Source of the DNA: Pirellulales bacterium | Lineage (GTDB): Bacteria; Planctomycetota; Planctomycetia; Pirellulales; JALHLM01 | Direction of reading: 5' to 3' | NCBI GenBank assembly: GCA_022844585.1 | Contig: JALHLM010000242.1 | Location: 1 to 8,817 of the forward strand | DNA: 8,817 nt | Shown: piece after piece, positions 1-3,874 of the stretch | Numbering within the stretch: the stretch's first letter is position 1 | Layout of the letters: each line of letters begins with the position of its first letter | Translations under genes and position numbers: made by a program | The notes under the pieces: generated by a model | Told to the model about the DNA's origin: nothing | The model's input: the letters and a program-made list of their open reading frames with translations, nothing else | Database searches by the model: none

Positions 1-351
1 CGGAGCGGTTATTACGTCTCTCGGGTGTTGATCCAGGCGGACCCCCTGCTGCCGGACGGCGTGAAAGAGACCATCGAGCCGTACGTCGCCAAGCTGGACG
101 GCGCGAGTCCGCCACCGGAATCCCAAGGCGGATTGCTGGAACAAGAAGCCGGCAAATTGGCCGACCAGTTGTTCGACACGACGAAGGGAGAATTCTCGAA
201 GCGCTTCGACGCGCTCCGCGGCGATGTTCAAGAGACGGTCGACAACTCCGGCGAGCAAGTGCGCAACGCGTGGGAAAACGCCGCCGGCGACGCGAAAGAA
301 GACCTCGAAATGGTTGACGTGAAACCGCCAACGGCGCCGCGTCAACGCTAG
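1..351 (+). CDS. C-terminal part of an unidentified protein (5' end outside window)
   Basis: The frame is open from the first base of the window to a TAG stop at 349-351, so this is the last ~116 residues of a longer protein; a GTG at 25 is only an internal codon candidate. The visible part starts RSGYYVSRVLIQADPLLP and continues as a polar, probably helical stretch rich in Glu, Asp, Lys and Ala (LADQLFDTTKGEFSKRF, VQETVDNSGEQVRNAWENA), then ends in a Pro/Arg tail (PPTAPRQR). No hydrophobic segment, zinc motif or catalytic signature is visible. The amphipathic character suggests a coiled-coil or helical tail. I do not recognise the family. The stop is followed by a family A hairpin repeat 28 bp downstream. 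Confidence 0.6.
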   Translation, partial: RSGYYVSRVLIQADPLLPDGVKETIEPYVAKLDGASPPPESQGGLLEQEAGKLADQLFDTTKGEFSKRFDALRGDVQETVDNSGEQVRNAWENAAGDAKEDLEMVDVKPPTAPRQR

Positions 352-378
352 TAGGGCAGTGGCCTCACACGTCTCACT

Positions 379-401
379 GTAGCCGAGGTCTGTGACCTCG
401 G
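379..401 (+). repeat. GTAG-hairpin repeat, family A, copy 1 (REP-like)
   Basis: GTAG at 379-382 is followed by a perfect 8-bp stem, CCGAGGTC (383-390) with GACCTCGG (394-401), closed by a TGT loop. It is identical to copy 2 at 594-616. The layout, a GTAG tetranucleotide at the 5' foot of a stem-loop, is that of REP elements moved by RAYT transposases. It lies 28 bp after the stop codon at 351 and has no inverted partner nearby. Confidence 0.8.
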
Positions 402-518
402 TGAAAAGACGGCGCCTCTCAAAACCACCTATTTCCCGGCAAAAACGACCCCCGAATCGAACATAAGAAACATTATCGGACGTTCGTGGCAAGCTTAAGG
501 GCGCAGGCTGGAGGCTCT

Positions 519-574
519 AGGAAACGCCAGGATGCGTTCCTGTGCAGCGATTGGACTCCCAAGACATTGGAGTC
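519..574. repeat. two adjacent hairpins upstream of family A copy 2
   Basis: The first hairpin pairs AGGAA-CGC (519-527, with A524 bulged) with GCGTTCCT (534-541) around a 6-nt loop. The second pairs GACTCC (554-559) with GGAGTC (569-574) around a 9-nt loop. With the GTAG hairpin at 594-616 they make three consecutive stem-loops in under 100 bp. Neither has a U-tract, so a simple terminator is unlikely. They could be part of a larger composite repeat or a structured transcript; the function is unknown. Confidence 0.45.
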
Positions 575-593
575 GCATCTCAACAACTCTTCT

Positions 594-616
594 GTAGCCG
601 AGGTCTGTGACCTCGG
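594..616 (+). repeat. GTAG-hairpin repeat, family A, copy 2 (REP-like)
   Basis: GTAG at 594-597, then the same 8-bp stem and TGT loop as copy 1 (CCGAGGTC 598-605, GACCTCGG 609-616). Together with the oppositely oriented copy at 676-698 it forms a head-to-head pair spanning 105 bp, the usual arrangement of a BIME. Confidence 0.82.
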
Positions 617-675
617 TCGGCACGACATCGAACATCCAAGTCGTCGGCGCGTCACCGCGAAACGCCGTCATCTCC

Positions 676-698
676 CCGGCCTCACAGAGGCCGGCTAC
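676..698 (-). repeat. GTAG-hairpin repeat, family A, inverted copy 3 (REP-like)
   Basis: Read on the - strand this is GTAG (698-695), stem CCGGCCTC, loop TGT, stem GAGGCCGG. Stem length and loop match copies 1 and 2, but several stem positions differ and are compensated on the other arm. Such covariation indicates that the folded structure, rather than the primary sequence, has been kept. It is the right half of the pair 594-698. Confidence 0.8.
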
Positions 699-911
699 AG
701 ATGGTGAATTCGATGGCAAAGACCGCCGTCGAATCTGCTCGCCGCATCGCAATCGTTTGCGCCTACGAACGCGCGTTGCGCCCAGGCGTCCACGACTCCA
801 TCCGCGGCATCCAGATCGATGGCAACGAAACGGTCGATTTGGCTTCGGTCCGTCAAGGCAGGGCGGCAAAATTGGGCCTCTTGCCGAGGCGCTCTGGAGG
901 TCCCGAAACGT

Positions 912-934
912 GGGTTTGGGCAGGGGGTCCGGGG
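912..934 (+). other. canonical G-quadruplex motif
   Basis: Four G-runs of three or more lie within 23 bases on the + strand: GGG (912-914), GGG (918-920), GGGGG (923-927) and GGGG (931-934), with loops TTT, CA and TCC. This satisfies the standard G3+N1-7 pattern. It sits about 130 bp upstream of the start codon at 1063, on the coding strand, so it could affect transcription or be only a composition effect. Confidence 0.6.
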
Positions 935-972
935 CAGTGATTCCGTCGCAACGGCGCTGGTTTGCTTCCCAG

Positions 973-978
973 TACAAT
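973..978 (+). promoter_or_regulatory. possible -10 box (TACAAT)
   Basis: TACAAT is a one-mismatch match to the sigma-70 -10 consensus, 84 bp upstream of the ATG at 1063. No good -35 hexamer is seen at 16-18 bp spacing; TTGCTT at 962-967 is much too close to pair with it. Weak call. Confidence 0.2.
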
Positions 979-1020
979 GCGCGGCGAATAGACTGGGTAA
1001 AAAGCCGGTCCAACTCCTCG

Positions 1021-1044
1021 TTCGTGCCTTTCGTGTTTTTCGTG
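1021..1044 (-). repeat. 9-nt-period CACGAA tract
   Basis: TTCGTG recurs at 1021, 1030 and 1039, an exact 9-nt period, i.e. CACGAA-NNN three times on the - strand, followed by GGTTA. It is an A-rich relative of the CACGGA tracts at 2436-2461 and 8700-8726. From memory, similar tracts are scattered through intergenic DNA of planctomycetes and related phyla. It ends 18 bp before the start codon at 1063, so it forms the 5' leader of that gene. Confidence 0.6.
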
Positions 1045-1062
1045 GTTATTGAAAGCGCCAAA

Positions 1063-1587
1063 ATGAACCGTGAACAAATGCTGGAAGATCGCGTGGCCGA
1101 CTTGGAACATCGCCTCGCCAACATGCAGTCGGGGCGGTATCGCCGGACGATTCGCAAGCAGTCCGAGCAAATGGTGCTGGGGATGCCGCTGTACGACATC
1201 GCCGTCGGCCCGGATTTCAAGGCGGGGGAGATTCGCGGCCATGCCCGGGGATTCATCGCCGTCGGAGACATTGCCACGGGCGTGCTGGCAATGGGCGGCG
1301 TGGCGCGCGGCGTCGTGGCCTTCGGCGGCGTCGCGATCGGCGCGCTCTCGTTTGGCGGCTTGTCGATTGGCATGATCGCCGCAATTGGCGGCGCAGCCAT
1401 CGGCGGCGTTGCGCTGGGAGGCGCGGCGATCGGCCTGGTCGCCATCGGCGGCGGCGCGTTGGGTTACTATGCCGTGGGCGGCGGCGCGTTCGGCGAACAT
1501 GTGATCAATGGCGTGCAACGCGACCCGGCGGCGGTGGCGTTCTTCGAGAATGCATTCGAGTTTCTCAAGCGCCCGCTGGGTCGATGA
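1063..1587 (+). CDS. Gly/Ala-rich decapeptide-repeat protein, function unknown
   Basis: The product is 174 aa. Residues 1-24 look like a short coiled coil (MLEDRVADLEHRLANM), 25-60 form a basic then mixed linker (PLYDIAVGPDF at 42-52), and 66-146 carry eight tandem ten-residue units of the form [A/S]-x-G-[G/D]-x-[A/S]-x-G-x-x, for example AMGGVARGVV, AFGGVAIGAL and AVGGGAFGEH. One unit (106-116) is 11 residues. The block has almost no charge, so it could be glycine-zipper membrane helices or a tightly packed solenoid. The C-terminus (155-174) is a short amphipathic helix. The ATG at 1063 is chosen because the upstream frame runs through repeats; an ATG at 1078 is an alternative. No Shine-Dalgarno site is visible. 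The next gene starts 43 bp downstream on the same strand. I recall similar uncharacterised proteins in planctomycetes but no assigned function. Confidence 0.75.
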   Translation: MNREQMLEDRVADLEHRLANMQSGRYRRTIRKQSEQMVLGMPLYDIAVGPDFKAGEIRGHARGFIAVGDIATGVLAMGGVARGVVAFGGVAIGALSFGGLSIGMIAAIGGAAIGGVALGGAAIGLVAIGGGALGYYAVGGGAFGEHVINGVQRDPAAVAFFENAFEFLKRPLGR

Positions 1588-1621
1588 CCTGCCTCCGCGG
1601 CGAGACTTCCCATGTAATCAC

Positions 1622-1625
1622 GAGG
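1622..1625 (+). promoter_or_regulatory. ribosome binding site GAGG for the gene at 1631
   Basis: GAGG lies 5 nt before the ATG at 1631. It decides this start over the longer in-frame opening from 1508, which would overlap the preceding gene. Confidence 0.55.
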
Positions 1626-1630
1626 TCGCG

Positions 1631-1930
1631 ATGACGATTGACGCGCTGTTGCCATACCTTGTTGGCGGTTTCATGGTCGTCATGGTCGTGGGCTTCTCCA
1701 TTGTGCGTTGGCAAAAGCGCGGGCACGACATCGCGCGCATTCGCGATCAGTTGCTGGACAAGGGCTATCGCGACATCGTCATTCACTCGCGCTGGTTCGA
1801 CTTCGATAAGAGCAACTCCACTTATGAGATCGAATGCCGCAGTTCCAGCGGCGGACGCGTCACGACGACCTGCAAGATTCATCGCTCGCCGAGTTGGGAT
1901 CAGGACATCTTCTGGAAGGACGCGCTGTAG
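1631..1930 (+). CDS. small single-pass membrane protein, function unknown
   Basis: The product is 99 aa. It has one N-terminal hydrophobic helix (about residues 5-25, LLPYLVGGFMVVMVVGFSIV) followed directly by basic residues (RWQKRGH), which predicts a cytoplasmic soluble domain of about 70 residues. That domain reads RIRDQLLDKGYRDIVIHSRWFDFDK, then a region of probable beta strands (TYEIECRSS, GGRVTTTCKIH). The pattern of one anchor plus a small alpha/beta domain is common in uncharacterised bacterial proteins, and no catalytic motif is visible. A GAGG site precedes the ATG by 5 nt. The following DUF1569-type gene begins 8 bp after this stop, so the two are probably co-transcribed, possibly with the gene at 1063. 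Confidence 0.75.
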   Translation: MTIDALLPYLVGGFMVVMVVGFSIVRWQKRGHDIARIRDQLLDKGYRDIVIHSRWFDFDKSNSTYEIECRSSSGGRVTTTCKIHRSPSWDQDIFWKDAL

Positions 1931-1938
1931 CGCATGCG

Positions 1939-2427
1939 ATGATCAACACGCGCAAAGTCATTGGCCGCCGTAAGCTGCGTTTCGAAAACTTCGCCGATGC
2001 GCTGCGCGAGGCGGAAATGCTCGCGGCCGCCGAGCAAGCCGGCACGCTCCGCTCGCTCGGCAATTGGACGCTCGGCCAGGCGATCGGGCATATCGCCTTC
2101 TGGGCGGATGCGCCGTTCGACGGCTATCCCGACATGCCCCCCCTGCCCTGGCTGTTGCGGGTCGTCGTGACGCTCTTCAAAAAGCCAATCCTCAACCGCG
2201 GCGTACCGGCCGGCGGGAAGATTCCTTCCGTACCGGGCGGAACGTTCGGCATCGACGTGTTGCCGACGGATGAAGCAATCGCACGCTTGCACCGAGCTTT
2301 CCATCGCCTCGCCGTGAAGCAACCGACGCAACCGAACCCCGTCTTCGGCGTCATGTCGCACGCGGACTGGATCAAGTTGAATCTACGGCATGCGGAGCTG
2401 CATTTGGGGTTCTTCGTGCCATCGTGA
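1939..2427 (+). CDS. DUF1569-type DinB-like protein
   Basis: The product is 162 aa and matches what I know of the DUF1569 family in the DinB/YfiT-like superfamily: a basic N-terminal segment (MINTRKVIGRRKLRFENF), GNWTLGQAIGHIA at 41-53, and a closing helix with WIKLNLRHAELHLGF at 144-158. DinB-fold proteins are four-helix bundles that hold a divalent metal with three histidines; the candidates here are His51, His151 and His155 (HxxxH). Members act on small thiols or are of unknown substrate, so function is not assigned. The first ATG in frame after the upstream stop is at 1939; no Shine-Dalgarno site is visible, and the 8-bp gap suggests translational coupling. A CACGGA tract begins within 10 bp of the stop. 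Confidence 0.85.
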   Translation: MINTRKVIGRRKLRFENFADALREAEMLAAAEQAGTLRSLGNWTLGQAIGHIAFWADAPFDGYPDMPPLPWLLRVVVTLFKKPILNRGVPAGGKIPSVPGGTFGIDVLPTDEAIARLHRAFHRLAVKQPTQPNPVFGVMSHADWIKLNLRHAELHLGFFVPS

Positions 2428-2435
2428 GGATTCAC

Positions 2436-2461
2436 CACGGAGGCACGGAGGACACGGAGGG
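2436..2461 (+). repeat. 9-nt-period CACGGA tract
   Basis: CACGGA occurs at 2436, 2444 and 2453, separated by GG and GGA and followed by GGG, preceded by TTCAC. It is close in sequence to the tract at 8700-8726. It lies between the DUF1569 stop (2427) and the broken gene starting at 2489. Confidence 0.65.
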
Positions 2462-2488
2462 ATTGGGAGAATTGGTTTGAATCGTTCA

Positions 2489-2548
2489 ATGCAATTGCGA
2501 TTGATCACGTTTCTCGGCTTGCTGTTCGCATTGACGGCGGCGATCTGA
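2489..2548 (+). pseudogene. cut-off signal/anchor peptide ending in an in-frame TGA
   Basis: ATG at 2489 opens a 19-codon frame, MQLRLITFLGLLFALTAAI, which is a textbook short signal or anchor helix, and then hits TGA at 2546-2548. The very next codons in the same frame read LAWWWPKS and continue to 3019. In planctomycetes, short proteins often begin with a basic residue, a run of Leu/Ala and then a W-rich end to the helix, so the TGA appears to cut a once continuous reading frame. It may be a real nonsense mutation or a base error in the sequence. Confidence 0.55.
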
Positions 2549-3019
2549 TTGGCTTGGTGGTGGCCGAAGTCCTGTCCGATGCAATTGAATGTTGACTATT
2601 TCACGGGCTACTACCGTGGCTTCGGACTGGGTGACCAGCCTGGGTTTTTTGGCAAGAACTATTTCGGCGTTCGCTTTGAGGGCGAAGGCGCAATTGTCGA
2701 CAGTCAATTCCTTTCGCACGACACGGCCCGCTTCGTAGATCGCTTCACCGACGGCCGTGTGCGCGCAGAAGGAGAATGCCGCATCGAGTGGATCAACCCC
2801 GATGAGCCCGACCCTGACTTTTGGAACGCCGTCCTCAACGCAAAGTATTACGATCCACAAGGCAACCTGGCATCCGAAATCGTCAACGGTACAGGCGTGC
2901 AGACTTACTGGACAAGCGACGGTGCCAAAGTCTGGGAACGCACGGTCAAACAGGGAAAAACCTCGGAACTCCGGCGTTGGAGTCCAACTGGTGAGGAACA
3001 GCCGGTGCGAAAGGAATAA
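2549..3019 (+). CDS. hypothetical protein with MORN/YwqK-like C-terminus, detached from its leader
   Basis: The open frame reaches 3019. It gives 156 aa from a TTG at 2549, or 146 aa from an ATG at 2579 (MQLNVDYFTGYYRG). The body is rich in Tyr, Phe, Trp and Gly. The C-terminal part has runs such as YYDPQGNLASE, TYWTSDGAKVWE and RRWSPTGEE, which resemble the dGxL.. repeats of MORN or YwqK-type proteins; this similarity is by eye and weak. Neither start has a Shine-Dalgarno site. In the same frame just upstream is a leader helix (2489-2545) ended by a TGA, so the natural product was probably 176 aa and exported or membrane-anchored. As it stands the protein would lack its leader and may be a decaying gene. 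The opposite strand is also open (2486-3034) but less protein-like. A family B element starts about 20 bp after the stop. Confidence 0.6.
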   Translation: MAWWWPKSCPMQLNVDYFTGYYRGFGLGDQPGFFGKNYFGVRFEGEGAIVDSQFLSHDTARFVDRFTDGRVRAEGECRIEWINPDEPDPDFWNAVLNAKYYDPQGNLASEIVNGTGVQTYWTSDGAKVWERTVKQGKTSELRRWSPTGEEQPVRKE

Positions 3020-3041
3020 TTGCCGTACCGTCATGACAGCT

Positions 3042-3236
3042 GTAGGTCAGGCACCGCCGTCGAAGTCGAAATCGCCGGTCCAATTTATACTGTGGCTACG
3101 TCCGTTGTTTCGCACCGTATGTGCCTGACAGGTTCGACGTTGTTCCCGTTGGCACGTCCCGTGCAAGGATTCGGGACTTCGCGATAATCTCAAGAGTTGC
3201 GGTGATGTTCGCCTTCAACGGCGGTGCCTGACCTAC
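3042..3236. repeat. 195-bp GTAG-ended inverted-repeat element, family B, copy 1
   Basis: The ends are perfect 20-bp inverted repeats when one flanking base is included: TGTAGGTCAGGCACCGCCGT at 3041-3060 and its complement at 3218-3237. Imperfect matching extends a further ~10 bp inwards. The stem word GTCAGGCAC (3046-3054) recurs inverted inside at 3121-3129 (GTGCCTGAC), and a decayed fourth copy (GGCAC) lies at 3151. Copy 2 at 8473-8667 has the same length, the same internal position for GTGCCTGAC and a shared core (3151-3176 against 8584-8609, 21 of 26 bases alike). There is no target duplication and no coding capacity. The right end is 29 bp before the DUF1572 start codon. Confidence 0.8.
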
Positions 3237-3265
3237 AAATTCGATCCCATCAACGCGATAACTCC

Positions 3266-3817
3266 ATGTCCGACACCAGCAATCTGCCGACGATCTTTCT
3301 CGAAGCCGCACTCACCGCCCTGCGCTCCAACAAAGGTTACGCGGACAAGGCGGTCGCACAATTGCCTGATGACAAACTCCACGTCGCGCTCGATGCCAAC
3401 ACTAATTCCATCGCCGTGATCATGAAGCACGTGGCGGGGAATTTGCTTTCGCGCTGGACAGACTTCCTCACGACCGACGGCGAGAAGCCGTGGCGGAATC
3501 GGGATGATGAGTTTGTCGATACGTTCACCGATCGCGCGGAGCTGTTGGCTTACTGGGAGTCCGGATGGCAACGTTTTTTCGAAACGCTCGAATCGCTCAC
3601 GCCGGACGATTTGTTGCGCACGGTCGTGGTTCGTGGCGAACCGCATTCCGTCCCGCTGGCGATTGAACGCTCGCTCGCGCACTGCGGCTATCATGTCGGG
3701 CAGATCATGCTGATCGCCCGAGTGTTGGCCGGCGACCAGTGGACCGTACTCACGATTCCACGCGGCCAATCAGCGCAGTTCAATGAACGCACCTGGGGCG
3801 GCGGTTATCGACAATGA
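3266..3817 (+). CDS. DUF1572-type DinB-like protein
   Basis: The product is 183 aa and strongly resembles the DUF1572 family of the DinB superfamily. The most telling stretches are SIAVIMKHVAGNLLSRW at 48-64, DFLTTDGEKPWRNRDDEF at 66-83 and HCGYHVGQIMLIARVLAG at 139-156. The three-histidine metal site of the fold can be placed at His55, His139 and His143. Family members are small cytosolic four-helix bundles with unproven substrates, often grouped with bacillithiol- or mycothiol-dependent enzymes; that link is inference only. The ATG at 3266 gives MSDTSNLPTIF, a natural family start; no Shine-Dalgarno site is visible. The 5' leader is almost entirely a family B repeat element, which leaves only 29 bp of private upstream DNA. 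The stop is followed immediately by a strong hairpin. Confidence 0.88.
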   Translation: MSDTSNLPTIFLEAALTALRSNKGYADKAVAQLPDDKLHVALDANTNSIAVIMKHVAGNLLSRWTDFLTTDGEKPWRNRDDEFVDTFTDRAELLAYWESGWQRFFETLESLTPDDLLRTVVVRGEPHSVPLAIERSLAHCGYHVGQIMLIARVLAGDQWTVLTIPRGQSAQFNERTWGGGYRQ

Positions 3818-3842
3818 GGCGCGAGCGAAATCCTCTCGCGCC
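3818..3842. terminator. hairpin between convergent genes, probable bidirectional terminator
   Basis: A perfect 8-bp GC-rich stem, GGCGCGAG (3818-3825) with CTCGCGCC (3835-3842), surrounds a 9-nt loop. It starts on the base after the DUF1572 stop codon and lies 32 bp beyond the stop of the 475-aa gene on the other strand. No T-tract follows on either strand, so it is not a classical intrinsic terminator. Position and symmetry still favour a shared transcript end. Confidence 0.5.
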
Positions 3843-3855
3843 CCCCTGCCCTGCC
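3841..3855 (-). repeat. G-rich post-stop motif, copy 1
   Basis: On the - strand this reads GGCAGGGCAGGGGGG, 19 nt after the stop of the 475-aa gene. Its 13-base core is shared with the motifs at 5542-5561 and 8048-8067, which also follow stop codons of - strand genes. Confidence 0.5.
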
Positions 3856-3874
3856 GCACGTTCCATGGGAATGC

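Larger units (their letters stand above)
352..1062. other. 711-bp gene-poor stretch filled with repeats and structured DNA
   Basis: I see no convincing gene here. The stretch holds three GTAG-hairpin repeats (379-401, 594-616, 676-698), two further adjacent hairpins (519-541 and 554-574), a canonical G-quadruplex motif (912-934), a possible -10 box TACAAT (973-978) and a 9-nt-period TTCGTG tract (1021-1044). An open frame at 701-940 (79 codons, starting MVNSMAKTAVESARR) has fairly GC-rich third positions and could be a small gene or a remnant of one. It starts directly at the foot of a repeat, has no Shine-Dalgarno site and matches no family I know. The long open frames on both strands across this stretch run through the repeats and into the following gene, which argues against them. 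Confidence 0.55.

Noticed and set aside
519..574. Integron attC site
   Set aside because: There are paired arms and one bulged base, but no recognisable attC core-site pair and no adjacent cassette or integrase.
701..940. 79-codon open frame as a confident gene
   Set aside because: No ribosome binding site, no recognisable family, and it starts at the foot of a repeat; kept only as a possibility within the gene-poor stretch.
962..978. TTGCTT / TACAAT as a complete sigma-70 promoter
   Set aside because: The two hexamers are only 5 bp apart, so they cannot act together.
607..1062. In-frame upstream extension of the decapeptide-repeat gene
   Set aside because: It would translate the family A hairpins, the quadruplex and the TTCGTG tract; protein-like sequence begins at the ATG at 1063.
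495..1445. Long open frame on the - strand opposite the decapeptide-repeat gene
   Set aside because: Its translation (Pro/Ala/Thr-rich, PPIAAP-like) is the antisense of the Gly/Ala repeats and it crosses the hairpin repeats and the 9-nt tract.
2546..2548. TGA as a selenocysteine codon
   Set aside because: It falls inside a signal/anchor helix where selenocysteine has no expected role, and I see no convincing SECIS-like stem just downstream.
2486..3034. 182-codon open frame on the - strand
   Set aside because: It lies opposite the hypothetical protein at 2549-3019, which has more protein-like composition and repeat-like Gly/Tyr motifs; the - strand product shows no domain.
3042..3236. Family B element as a classical MITE of a DDE-type insertion sequence
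   Set aside because: No target-site duplication flanks either copy, and the GTAG-hairpin logic fits REP-type elements better.
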